From positions 5,270,001-5,334,000 of the forward strand of contig NZ_CP051204.2 in NCBI RefSeq assembly GCF_012516375.2: a stretch of DNA of 64,000 nt. The letters run 5' to 3'. This document shows, piece by piece, positions 34,233 to 43,254 of this stretch (its first letter is position 1; each line of letters starts with the position of its first letter). The position numbers and the translations under genes are program-made. A model generated the notes under the pieces. The model made no database searches. It had not been told where the DNA came from and saw only the letters and a list, made by a program, of their open reading frames with translations. Origin of the DNA: Chitinophaga oryzae (GTDB taxonomy: Bacteria > Bacteroidota > Bacteroidia > Chitinophagales > Chitinophagaceae).

Positions 34233-34406
34233 ACTTTTAATGTGTTGGTTTGGTTTTTACATCTACAAATTAAAGGTCTTCCCGCAAATAGCCTCCTGTA
34301 ACGCCCCCGTTTTGTTATCAGCGGTTCAAAAGGCTGTCCCGGTGGTGGCGCATGTCCGGGCGGGACCACCGTCATACCAGCTGCCCGGCCATCTTTCCAT
34401 GATTGG

Positions 34407-35768
34407 CTATTTTCTTTCATTCGGTTCCAGTTCCGGGTTCAGCTGCATCAGCTTCGGCGCAATGGGAAATACATAGCGATAGTCGTTGGGCTTCAACGTA
34501 AACGTTTGTCCGTTGTAAGTGTGGGTGACCGTTTTTGCGAAACGCGGGTCTTTATTCAGCCGTTTCATATCGAACAACCGCTGGCCTTTGAAACACAGCT
34601 CCCGCCGGCGTTCGGACAGCACCATCCGCAGCGCCTCCTCTGCCGTGGCGGCGGTGGAGGGCACATACGCTGCGGTTGCGATACGCGTTTGACGCAGCAG
34701 GTTCAGGTCCTGCATGGCAGCCGCCACGTTATTGAGCCGGGCGTTACATTCAGCGCGGACCAGGTACATCTCCGGCACGGTTGGCCCTACCAGCCGAGAG
34801 TCGAACGACAGGAATTCACCATAGTAGTAGAGATGCCCCTTAAATGGATCGGTAGTGGTGGTAAACAATATTTTATACCGCAGATCGATCAGCGAATCTT
34901 TGAACTCCGCCTGTAAATCCTTGCTCAGGGAAAACCAGGCGTAACTGTTGGAAACGGTTTTCATCAGGATCGTTTCAGGATTGCTTCTGTTTTGCGGGAA
35001 GGTATTGCGCGGGTCCGCTACTGCCTTGTTATAATCGGTCAACTGGTTTTTGATCTCCAGTGTTTTAGCGGCCGCCTTCAGCGCTTCGGGGTATTCTCCC
35101 CTGAGCAGATAAGCACGGGCCTGCAGCGCATAAGCAGCAGCCAGCGTTGGCTCATAAGCGCTGGTGCTGGTGGTGCCCAGCAGCGAGGTTGCCTGGCTCA
35201 GATCGGCCAGCAACTGGTCATAGACGGCCTTCACAGAAGCCCGGTTCAACCTGGCATCAATGACAGGCGCCAGCAGTAGCGGCACGCCTTTGTCTGACGC
35301 CGCGGAAGAGGCATCATAGTGCACAGCGTACAGGTTCACGAGCGACAGGTAAGCGAAAGCCCGGTGTACCAGCGCCTCTCCCACCAGCTGATTGCGCTCT
35401 TTTTCACTACCGTCGGTCACCACCTTCATCCCTTCCACCACCACGTTGGCCAGGTACACCTGCTTGTAAAGGTTGCTCCACTGGCCGTCGTTGTCGGTAG
35501 ACATCCAGACATCGTCCTGCCAGGTATGTATCCGGTAGGTAGCGGTGCCAAGGTAATCCAGGCCCTGTTGTTCATAGTATGCTACGTTATCGGACGCCAT
35601 TTCATCAGCCCCATAGGAACCCGCCAGGTCGTTGGTATTGTTCATCAACAAACGATAATCCTTATACGTAGAAGGAATTACCTTTCCTTTGGGTTTTATA
35701 TCGAGATAATCCCTGCCACAACCCGCGAGGGCCATCAAAGCGGCTGCATATATCAAAGTGCGAAACAT
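34407..35768 (-). CDS. SusD/RagB-family surface lipoprotein
   Basis: A 453-residue protein with a lipoprotein signal (MFRTLIYAAALMALAGCGRD; lipobox LAGC) and the SusD layout: N-terminal DYLDIKPKGKVIPSTYKDYR, the TPR-like helical core (RAFAYLSLVNLYAVHYD; YALQARAYLLRGEYPEALKA), a variable surface part, and the C-terminal FKGQRLFDMKRLNKDPRF, PNDYRYVFPIAPKLMQLNP. It caps the SusC channel encoded just upstream (18 bases apart) and binds the nutrient. No glycoside hydrolase gene lies nearby, so the substrate is not obviously a glycan; peptide or metal-related use is possible. Confidence 0.95.
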   Translation of the reverse strand: MFRTLIYAAALMALAGCGRDYLDIKPKGKVIPSTYKDYRLLMNNTNDLAGSYGADEMASDNVAYYEQQGLDYLGTATYRIHTWQDDVWMSTDNDGQWSNLYKQVYLANVVVEGMKVVTDGSEKERNQLVGEALVHRAFAYLSLVNLYAVHYDASSAASDKGVPLLLAPVIDARLNRASVKAVYDQLLADLSQATSLLGTTSTSAYEPTLAAAYALQARAYLLRGEYPEALKAAAKTLEIKNQLTDYNKAVADPRNTFPQNRSNPETILMKTVSNSYAWFSLSKDLQAEFKDSLIDLRYKILFTTTTDPFKGHLYYYGEFLSFDSRLVGPTVPEMYLVRAECNARLNNVAAAMQDLNLLRQTRIATAAYVPSTAATAEEALRMVLSERRRELCFKGQRLFDMKRLNKDPRFAKTVTHTYNGQTFTLKPNDYRYVFPIAPKLMQLNPELEPNERK

Positions 35769-35786
35769 CAGGCTACATTTTTAAGG

Positions 35787-38700
35787 TTAAAAAGTTGTTT
35801 TCAGGCCAACGGCAAAAGAACGCGCAGGCGGCAGCAGGGAATAATAAGCACCCGGGATGTAGTCCGGATCAATACCCGCTTTATTTTTGGTCCACAGCGC
35901 CAGGTTACGGCCATAAGCCATCAGCGACAATCGCTGCATACGCAAGGGGCGCAGCACCTGCGACGGCAGGTCATACGTGAGAGACACCTCCCTTAAACGG
36001 ATATGCGCACCGCTTTCTATCAGCCGGTCGGATTTCGGATACCAGGTATTCGTATAGTTGACACCGGTAGCAGGCACTACGGGCACGTCTGTACGCGCTT
36101 CGTCGCCCGGCTTGCGCCAGCGCTCTGCCACATCGCTGTGGATGGACTTCTGCGTGAAATAGCTGAAGTAGTCCACCGTAGGGCGACGGAATACATATCC
36201 CATCTTATAGGTGACCAGGAAAGACAGCTCCAGCTGTTTGTAACGCACGATGTTCGTCAGCCCCCCGAAAAACCGTGGCACTGTGGTGCCGCTGTAAGCC
36301 AGGGTAGACAGATCGGCGGAAATATCAGCGTTCGCCAGGTTCCGTTTGCCATCGCCGGATAATACGACCGGTCTGCCGATGCTGTCCAGGCCACCGTAAC
36401 GGTAGCTGTAGATTCCTTCAATAGGCTTGCCTTTCACGGGGCTGGCGCCTGTGCCGCTGTTGCTGTAGTAGGTAACATTTTCCCGCTGCAGGTTGGATGA
36501 CACTACTTTGTTCTCGTTATAGCCGAAGTTCATGTTCGCTTTCCACGAAAAGTTCTTCCGTTGTATCACCGCTGCGGTAACATTAAGATCGATCCCGTTG
36601 TTCCGCAGTTCCGCGGTGTTGACGGTCAGCGTGGTGAATCCATAGGTAGCATTAAATTCCGCCGGCCCTAACAGGTCGTAGCTATGTTTGCGGTATACGT
36701 CCAGCGTCACATCCAGGCGGCTGTCCCAGAAAGAGAGATCGGCGCCCACGTTGAAGGTTTTGGTTTTTTCCCAGCGCAACAGCGGGTTGGCCGGATTGCT
36801 GATGCTCGCAAAAGGCTGACCGTTATAAGCGCCCGGGTAGGACGCTACTGCTGCTATCAGGAAGGGACTGGTGGTTTTATCCACGTTACCGTTCACGCCA
36901 TAGGTTACACGCAGATTAAGGCGATTGAGAAAACGCAATTGCATAAACGCTTCTTCTCCCAGCTTCCACATACCACCCAGTGACCACAGCGGCGTAGCGC
37001 GGTATTTATCGCTGGCGCCAAACAGGTTGGAGTCGTCCAGCCTGGCGCTTCCGGAAAACACGTAGCGGCTGTTATAGGTGTAGTTCGCGTTGGTGTACCA
37101 GGACATAAACCTGTCTCTGGTATCGCCCAGGCTGTTGGGTATGGAAGGTTTTATCTGGTTACCGGAAACAGCAGTCTTGTAATAAGCATCATAATTCACC
37201 GGCATGGAGGCCAGCGTCTGATCGTCATAACCATACAGGCGGCTGGAAGCGCTGGTAGTCCATACCTGCCGTATTTCGCTGCCCGCCACGGCATCTATTC
37301 TGTGCCGTTTGCCGAGCTGGCGGTTCAGGTTCAGCTGTCCGCGCACATCGTAATGCTCCATCTCTGCGTTCGTGATGTTCAGTATACCGCCTTTGGGCAG
37401 ACCGTACACCAGTGTGACTGGGTTACCGGCCACGGTGGAGGTGGCGTTGTTAACGGTATTTCTGGCGGTGTAGGTGTCCGGGCTGTAATAGTTGCGGGTG
37501 CGCTGGAAAGAGCGTTCATAGAGGCCGCTCAGTGTGGCCGTCAGCCCGGGAATGATGCGGTAGTTGAAACCGGCGTTGATCCGGTAGAGGTTCTGACGGG
37601 CGGCATTATCCGCATTCGCCAGCTCAGCCAGGTAATCGTATCTCCACGGCAGGTAGCCGAGGCGTTGCAGGGAATCCAGGGCGGGGGCGTTGAAAGCGCG
37701 GGCGTACTGTATGGCTTTACCGTTATCGTCTATGATCCGGTCGTAGGGCAGCAGCGTATTGATGCCCGGTTCCAGCGGAGACAGGCCCAGGCCGTTGTTT
37801 TTGGCGGTATTCATCACGGCCATGATGCCCAGGTTGGCATCGAGGTTTTTATGAAGCCGGAAATTGTTGGTAGCGTTGATGGTCACCCGGGTGTTGCGAT
37901 TGCCTTTGGCCACCGGCAGTTCATCGCTGAGGGAACCGGAGACAAAATACTGTGCGAATTCACTGCCGCCGCTCATGGACAGGTTGTACTGCTGTATTTG
38001 CTGGCGTTGCAACAGATACTGCTGATACTGTGATTTATAGTCATAGCCGGCCAGTTGCGCTACCAATGCGTCGCGTTGCGCTTCGGTGATCTCCCCGCGT
38101 TTGTAGCGGTAGAAAACGTCAGCGCCGGCGCTCACAGCAGGCAGCGTGCGGCCCCTGGGATCGGGGATGAGATTTTTACGCACCGCTTCACTTTCAAAGT
38201 CGAGGTAATCGGCGGAACCGGCCACCGGGCGGTAGCCCAGGTCGGGGCGGCCTCCCAGGGTAAAGTTGGTGGAGAAATTGATCTGCCGGCGTTGTGGTTT
38301 TCCTTTCTGTGTTTCTATCACCACTACCCCGTTGGCGGCGCGGACGCCCCAGATAGAGGCGGCGGCGGCGTCTTTCAGGAAGGTGATCCGTGCAATATCT
38401 TCCGGGTTGATCATAGACAGCTCGCCTTCATATGGAAAGCCATCGATCACGACCAGCGGGTCCTGCTGCGCTTTAAAGGTATTTCGTCCGCGGATGGAAA
38501 ACACCGGGCTTTTAGACGGACGGCCGTCGGTCCCCGGCGGGTTGTTGGTCACCAGCAAACCGCTCACCATGCCCTCCATTTTATCCACCACGTTAGTGGT
38601 GATTTTGCGTTCCATGTCTTTCTCCTGTATCTGGGAGAAAGATCCGGTGGCTCTTTCTTTCGCGATGGTCTGGTAGCCGGTAGACACTTCCACCTGTTTC

Positions 38701-39308
38701 AGCTGGATGTTGTCTGGCTGTAACACCACGTCCAGCCGGGGCTTGCCGGCAACTGCCTGCATACGGTAGCCGATAAACGTGAAAGCAATCATTTCACCCG
38801 GCTTCGACAGGCGGACGGTATAGGCACCGTTGCCGTCCGTGAAGGCGCCCGCCCTGCCGGAGGCAGGCTTGATGGTTACTCCCGGCAGCGGGATACCGTT
38901 TTCATCTGTCACCCGGCCTCTTACCAGCAACGGGTCGGTACCGGCCACATTGCGCTCCGTGTCGGCCACCGGGCCTGCTCCACCGCCTGGTGCGGTCTTC
39001 CGGCGCACGTCCTTAATAATCGTATAGGTGTTGTCGTTAACGTACAGAAAGAGGTATCCCCGCTGATACAGTACTTCTTTCAGCACGGCTTCCACTGTTT
39101 TGCCGCGGAAGGCGCTGGCATCCACGGTGGTGGTTACATTGTCCAGCAGGCTGTTTTCATACACGAAGCTGGTACCATAGAGCCGGGTGATTTCCTTCAG
39201 CGCGGCACTGACCGGCATGGTTTTCATCTGTGCATGTGCGAGCTGCATACAGAACAGGAATGTACACACCATCGCCGCAGTCTTGCGCAACTGTGCTCTC
39301 GTCATCAT
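35787..39308 (-). CDS. SusC/RagA-family TonB-linked outer membrane protein
   Basis: A SusC-type transporter of about 1173 residues from the ATG at 39308 (MMTRAQLRKTAAMVCTFLFC, then QLAHAQ). Domains in order: signal peptide; STN-like domain (VSAALKEITRLYGTSFVYEN); CarboxypepD regulatory domain (GRVTDENGIPLPGVTIKPAS); a SusC-type plug with VFSIRGRNTFKAQQDPLVVI and ERATGSFSQIQEKDMERK; then the barrel to the end (ARSFAVGLKTTF). Presence of the STN-like domain together with FecR and ECF sigma genes upstream suggests transenvelope induction. An upstream GTG at 39347 is in frame but overlaps fecR, and I prefer 39308. Confidence 0.95.
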   Translation of the reverse strand: MMTRAQLRKTAAMVCTFLFCMQLAHAQMKTMPVSAALKEITRLYGTSFVYENSLLDNVTTTVDASAFRGKTVEAVLKEVLYQRGYLFLYVNDNTYTIIKDVRRKTAPGGGAGPVADTERNVAGTDPLLVRGRVTDENGIPLPGVTIKPASGRAGAFTDGNGAYTVRLSKPGEMIAFTFIGYRMQAVAGKPRLDVVLQPDNIQLKQVEVSTGYQTIAKERATGSFSQIQEKDMERKITTNVVDKMEGMVSGLLVTNNPPGTDGRPSKSPVFSIRGRNTFKAQQDPLVVIDGFPYEGELSMINPEDIARITFLKDAAAASIWGVRAANGVVVIETQKGKPQRRQINFSTNFTLGGRPDLGYRPVAGSADYLDFESEAVRKNLIPDPRGRTLPAVSAGADVFYRYKRGEITEAQRDALVAQLAGYDYKSQYQQYLLQRQQIQQYNLSMSGGSEFAQYFVSGSLSDELPVAKGNRNTRVTINATNNFRLHKNLDANLGIMAVMNTAKNNGLGLSPLEPGINTLLPYDRIIDDNGKAIQYARAFNAPALDSLQRLGYLPWRYDYLAELANADNAARQNLYRINAGFNYRIIPGLTATLSGLYERSFQRTRNYYSPDTYTARNTVNNATSTVAGNPVTLVYGLPKGGILNITNAEMEHYDVRGQLNLNRQLGKRHRIDAVAGSEIRQVWTTSASSRLYGYDDQTLASMPVNYDAYYKTAVSGNQIKPSIPNSLGDTRDRFMSWYTNANYTYNSRYVFSGSARLDDSNLFGASDKYRATPLWSLGGMWKLGEEAFMQLRFLNRLNLRVTYGVNGNVDKTTSPFLIAAVASYPGAYNGQPFASISNPANPLLRWEKTKTFNVGADLSFWDSRLDVTLDVYRKHSYDLLGPAEFNATYGFTTLTVNTAELRNNGIDLNVTAAVIQRKNFSWKANMNFGYNENKVVSSNLQRENVTYYSNSGTGASPVKGKPIEGIYSYRYGGLDSIGRPVVLSGDGKRNLANADISADLSTLAYSGTTVPRFFGGLTNIVRYKQLELSFLVTYKMGYVFRRPTVDYFSYFTQKSIHSDVAERWRKPGDEARTDVPVVPATGVNYTNTWYPKSDRLIESGAHIRLREVSLTYDLPSQVLRPLRMQRLSLMAYGRNLALWTKNKAGIDPDYIPGAYYSLLPPARSFAVGLKTTF

Positions 39309-39346
39309 TGATGTTGGTTGGTTTTTGGTTGATAAATAATCGATCA

Positions 39347-40336
39347 CTATCTCGTAGTGAACAAAAGCGTATCGTTTTTCTGTTGAATGTCTACATCCAG
39401 TATCCTGGACAATACGAACAGGAGGTCCTGTTCCCTTTGCATAGGTATCCTGCCTTTAATTTCACGTTCACCGATGGTGCTGTCTTCCAATACTACTGTA
39501 TATCCGTAATTATCTTTTAATAGCCTGATGACATCTTTCACTTTGGTGGCATTCAGCAGGAGTTCATGCCGCGTCCAGGCGGTGGCGGCGGCGGTATCGA
39601 CAGCCTGCATGACCACCGGCTGCTGCTGATGGGCATAAGACCATCCTTCTCCCGGCTGCAGGAATGCCGGTTGTCCTTCGCCGTTGGCCACGTCGATGCG
39701 TACACGTCCCCGTTGCAGCACCACGGCGATCATACCTTCCCGGTGCCGTACGTTGAAAGCGGTGCCCAGCACGGTAATGCACGCGGGACCGGCCTGTACG
39801 CGGAAAGTGTCACCGGTATGTTTTACATCGAAGAAGGCCTCTCCTTCCAGTGACACCTCCCTCCTGCCGGTAACGGTCCAGCTACGGGCGTAGGAGGCGG
39901 TGGAATGTGCGTTCAGCATCAGGGAAGAGTGATCAGGTAAAATAACTTCCCGGGTTTCACCATAACCTGTACTGACGATAATGGTGGAGGTAAAATACCA
40001 GGTGGCGCCCAGCGCCAGCAGTAGCAGCACAGAGGCTGCCGCCAGCCATGTCCGGCGGTAACGCCGCAACGGTCGCGCCGGCGTCTGTTGTATATTGTCC
40101 AGCACTGCCTGCCATATCTTTTCGCGGGCAGGATCATTTTTTTCCAGCACCGGTGTAGACAGGGCATACACCACCTCCCGGGCTTCCCGCATCAGCGGGG
40201 CTTTCTCCGGCACGTCGGCGGCGAGCTGCTGCCAGAAAGCGTCAGCTGCCGCATCAGGGAATTTCACCCAGCGGATAAAATACTCGTCCGCCAGGAAATC
40301 CTCCATCCGGTAATCACGATAGTCTTTGTTCATCAC
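39347..40336 (-). CDS. FecR-family anti-sigma factor
   Basis: A 329-residue FecR protein (MMNKDYRDYRMEDFLADEYF). It has an N-terminal anti-sigma segment, a membrane helix (TWLAAASVLLLLALGATWYF, about 96-115), the FecR domain with REVILPDHSSLMLNAHSTAS and RREVSLEGEAFFDVKHTGDT, and a C-terminal STN-interaction domain (VLSRILDVDIQQKNDTLLF). It sits between its sigma factor (61 bases) and the SusC gene (38 bases). Confidence 0.94.
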   Translation of the reverse strand: MMNKDYRDYRMEDFLADEYFIRWVKFPDAAADAFWQQLAADVPEKAPLMREAREVVYALSTPVLEKNDPAREKIWQAVLDNIQQTPARPLRRYRRTWLAAASVLLLLALGATWYFTSTIIVSTGYGETREVILPDHSSLMLNAHSTASYARSWTVTGRREVSLEGEAFFDVKHTGDTFRVQAGPACITVLGTAFNVRHREGMIAVVLQRGRVRIDVANGEGQPAFLQPGEGWSYAHQQQPVVMQAVDTAAATAWTRHELLLNATKVKDVIRLLKDNYGYTVVLEDSTIGEREIKGRIPMQREQDLLFVLSRILDVDIQQKNDTLLFTTR

Positions 40337-40396
40337 TCATAAGACACAACAGAATATCCGGATTATCCCATTTTCAGAAAAATTTTGAAAAAAAAA

Positions 40397-40981
40397 TTAG
40401 TAGCGGCGTTGCAGCAGGTATAACAGTACCAGGAGGGAGAAGTCGCCGAATTGCTCTCTCAGGCGCTCCAGCGCGCGGTAAACCAGTTTGTAGGTGCCTC
40501 CTGTGTTGATTTGCAGGATCTCTGCAATCTCTTCATATGACAGATCTTCGTAGTATTTGAGGAAAATGGCCTCCCGCTGCCGGTGGGTCAGCGTATCCAT
40601 CAAGGCATCGACCTTTTTCTTCAACTCCGCTGCACGCTCTGCTCTGATCAGGGGATGCTCATAAGACAGTTCCAAATAAAAAGGAATATGTTCTCCGGAA
40701 AACGCTTCCTCCAGCCGGGAAGGGCTGTATTCCAGCTTGCGCAGCAAAATGCGCCGGAAGGATAAAAGCAGGTATTGTTTCACCACCTGCGGTGTGACAA
40801 TGGAATCCCTGTTGCGCCACAATTTCAGAAAGAGGTCCTGTATGCTCTCTTCAATAAATGATTTGTCCTCCGTGAATTTAAAGCCATAGTTGGTAAGCGG
40901 CCTGTAATAGGCATTATACAAACCTTCCAGCCCACTGATTTCTCCGGATTTGTACCAGGACCAAAGTTCTTTGTCTTGCAT
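40397..40981 (-). CDS. ECF RNA polymerase sigma factor
   Basis: A 194-residue sigma factor. Region 2: LYNAYYRPLTNYGFKFTEDK, EESIQDLFLKLWRNRD. Region 4: LMDTLTHRQREAIFLKYYED then LSYEEIAEILQINTGGTYKL. It heads the fecR-SusC-SusD unit and is presumed to activate it. Confidence 0.94.
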   Translation of the reverse strand: MQDKELWSWYKSGEISGLEGLYNAYYRPLTNYGFKFTEDKSFIEESIQDLFLKLWRNRDSIVTPQVVKQYLLLSFRRILLRKLEYSPSRLEEAFSGEHIPFYLELSYEHPLIRAERAAELKKKVDALMDTLTHRQREAIFLKYYEDLSYEEIAEILQINTGGTYKLVYRALERLREQFGDFSLLVLLYLLQRRY

Positions 40982-41040
40982 GTCAAAATAGGAAAACCGT
41001 TGAATTTACAATATTACACGAAATTTTTTTGCCGCCCAAT

Positions 41041-41943
41041 TCAGCGGACAATACCTGCCAGGTGTTCACATCGTACCAGCGCCCAGTCCATTTCATCGAC
41101 GTCGCCTGCAAGCGCCGCCTGGTATACTTCTTCCAGGCCGATGCGCAACTGGTAAGCATCCAGCCGCGCTTTGTCTATCCCCTGGGTTTCAAAATAACGC
41201 GCCTGCTGTTCCATACAATTCAGCCAGGTACGCCAGAAAAAAATATTGGCCATATCATACAGGCTGTCGCCCGCCATAGCCTCCGACCAGTCAATCACGC
41301 CGGTGATCACATGCCCGTCTGTCAGCACATTGTTGGAACCAAAGTCACCATGCACCAGCTGCCTTACTTCAGGGATGCCCTGTATCGCTATTGACAGCTG
41401 TTCCTGCAATGGCCGGACACGTTTCATCGGCACTCTTTTACCGGCCGCACGCCAGTCGTAGGTCACGTCCCCGCAAATGCTTTCCAGGTATGCCTTCCAG
41501 CTGGCATACTGCCCTTCGCCTCTCGCGTTAAAAGGACCGAAGCCGGTCACCTTGTCCAGCGGCGCCTCCGCCATCGCCTGCATGACCGCGGCCAGCGGCG
41601 CTGCCACCGCCGGCAGGTAAGCTGCGGGCAGGTCCTGCAACGTTACACCCGGCGCCTGGACAGACAAACACCAGGCAATGCCACTCTCCAGTAAACCGAT
41701 GGCTTCTATCTCCGGTACCGGCAAACCGGCGACGGTCAAATGCCGCTGGACGAAATCGTCTTTTTCAAAACCTTCTGCCTGATGATTCACGCGGAGCACA
41801 TACTTTTTCCCCGAGATGACCAGCCGGAAAGCAAAAGACTCCATGCCGTCCTGCACCGGTCCTATATGATCAATCTTCCCGTAATGACTGATCACCGCGG
41901 CGGTCAGTTGTTCAATATCTACCTTCGGTTTACGCATGTACAT
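41041..41943 (-). CDS. Aminoglycoside phosphotransferase-family (APH) kinase
   Basis: A 300-residue APH-fold protein. The catalytic loop is VHGDFGSNNVLTD (HxD....N) near 192-204 with the metal-binding GVIDWSEAMAG near 210-220, and an N-lobe GMESFAFRLVISGKKYVLRV. Such proteins phosphorylate small molecules, and many in environmental bacteria are not antibiotic-resistance enzymes. The ATG at 41943 is preceded by AAAAAAGAATGTAC-type sequence with weak RBS. No partner gene is obvious: upstream it is divergent to the GlcG gene at 42192. Confidence 0.87.
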   Translation of the reverse strand: MYMRKPKVDIEQLTAAVISHYGKIDHIGPVQDGMESFAFRLVISGKKYVLRVNHQAEGFEKDDFVQRHLTVAGLPVPEIEAIGLLESGIAWCLSVQAPGVTLQDLPAAYLPAVAAPLAAVMQAMAEAPLDKVTGFGPFNARGEGQYASWKAYLESICGDVTYDWRAAGKRVPMKRVRPLQEQLSIAIQGIPEVRQLVHGDFGSNNVLTDGHVITGVIDWSEAMAGDSLYDMANIFFWRTWLNCMEQQARYFETQGIDKARLDAYQLRIGLEEVYQAALAGDVDEMDWALVRCEHLAGIVR

Positions 41944-42191
41944 TCTTTTTTAACACAACAAGATGAAAGCAGGCTGGTTCAATTCATCCGTAAAAGTTTC
42001 CATTAAATTTAACGTTTATGCCGCTAAAAATAAGCGGTTGGGCCCAACACATCTCCAATCATAAAGGTCACTTTTAAATAGCACAACAGCTTATTATACT
42101 AGTTTAATGATATTTAATCCGGTTAGATATAATTTGAGAAGACCGCTTTATTATTTAAGCGAGCACATTGTTGTCATCATTAAATAACGTT

Positions 42192-42623
42192 ATGCATACA
42201 AGAGATATTGAATGCTGTTTCAGGACAGAGAATTTATTCCGGGTTTTACAAATCGCTGTCCGCAAAGCGGCATCTATCCAGGTGCCGATATCCGTTTGCA
42301 TAGCGGATGCTTCGGGGCTGTCATTGGCTTTTCTAAGAATGGATGGCGCCAGCCTTGTCAGTGTTGATTTAGCGCAAAAGAAAGCCTATACTGCAGCTAT
42401 GTTCAAAATGGCCACAAAAGATTTAGGAGCGTTCAGACAGCCGGCAGCTTCTTTCCCAATGGAAACAATACTTGGGGGAAAAATAGTGACGTTCGGAGGT
42501 GGCATTCCCCTGCTTTATAATGACCATTTGATCGGTGCAATCGGGGTAAGTGGCAGCTGGGCGGAACAGGACCATGAAATCGCCCAGGCAGCCGCCGATG
42601 CTTTCCCGGATATCGCATGTTAA
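42192..42623 (+). CDS. GlcG/HbpS-family haem-binding-like protein
   Basis: A 143-residue protein from the ATG at 42192 (MHTRDIECCFRTENLFRVLQ). It matches the GlcG/HbpS fold: a central VPISVCIADASGLSLAFLRMDGAS with the conserved D-G-x-x-x-A-F-x-R-M-D, then AQKKAYTAAMFKMAT, GGIPLLYNDHLIGAIGVSG and C-terminal AAADAF. These proteins bind haem or act in glycolate and redox sensing. An in-frame TTG at 42168 could also start it. No signal peptide. Confidence 0.88.
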   Translation: MHTRDIECCFRTENLFRVLQIAVRKAASIQVPISVCIADASGLSLAFLRMDGASLVSVDLAQKKAYTAAMFKMATKDLGAFRQPAASFPMETILGGKIVTFGGGIPLLYNDHLIGAIGVSGSWAEQDHEIAQAAADAFPDIAC

Positions 42624-43254
42624 GGCCAGGCATACCTCCCCAAACCGGTTCTTTACTGCCGTCCTCCGGCGGATACCGCTCAAAATCACCCACGGCAAAC
42701 GATATGAATCCGGCATACAGTAGATTTATTATGAACCAGTTAGACCACAATAATTCAATTTTTTCGACTGCGGTTATATTTCAGTGAGGCGTACTAATTT
42801 GCTATCCGTTCGAACCCGGAAAACACAGTAACCATTTTTTTCGACAAGCAGCAAATCCAAATACTTTCCCTGTTCGTATATTTTTTTGAAAAACCGGATA
42901 TCTTTAAAAAATCTTTTTCTAATTGCTGAGTCTTTTGCCGGCCCTCGCCGCACCATGTGAACACCTTTTTTGCTGATCTTTCATTGACCTATCCGCGATT
43001 AATGATGTGAAAACCTTTTTGCTAATTTATTAAACCGTACACCTATCCACGATGAAACAGACACCTATCCACCACCACAACAGTGAACCTTTTTTGCTGA
43101 TCTTTCATACCATACTATCACCAGACATGTGAACATTTATGTCCTGTCTTTAACACCGCCGGACAGGCGCATCTTTATTGCTGAACTTTAAAACCACAAC
43201 ACACCACATCCTTCGAAACTCCTTTTTTCCACCCTCAATTTAAACCGCAATTCT
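42624..43254. other. Long intergenic region before the NRPS-like gene
   Basis: A 630-base region, richer in A/T than the flanking genes. It holds the direct repeats at 42956-43140 and a low-quality frame on the minus strand at 42774-42956 (60 residues, MVRRGPAKDSAIRKRFFKDI...; basic and A/T-rich) that I cannot support as a gene. The promoter of the NRPS-like gene should be here, but I cannot point to a clear -7 box. Confidence 0.5.
42956..43140 (+). repeat. Imperfect direct repeats, unit TGTGAACacCTTTTTTGCTGA
   Basis: The unit (T/A)GTGAACACCTTTTTTGCTG continues ATCTTTCAT at 42956-42982 and recurs at 43082-43108 (GTGAACCTTTTTTGCTGATC, then TTTCAT). A decayed copy TGTGAAAACCTTTTTGCTAA begins at 43006 and a stub TGTGAACATTTATG at 43128. 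A second motif ACCTATCC(G/A)C(G/C)A occurs at 42988, 43041 and 43062. Spacings of 50, 76 and 46 are irregular, so this is not a CRISPR array. Possible regulator binding sites or a decayed RNA element. Confidence 0.6.

Noticed and set aside
41041..41943. APH-family gene as an antibiotic-resistance gene
   Set aside because: The family fold is clear, but nothing in its sequence or setting supports an aminoglycoside as substrate.
42774..42956. A 60-residue minus-strand frame
   Set aside because: A/T-rich, basic, without homology I can recognise and without promoter or RBS; its start overlaps a direct repeat.
42956..43140. Direct repeats as a CRISPR array
   Set aside because: Only 3-4 imperfect copies, irregular spacing, and no cas gene in the window.
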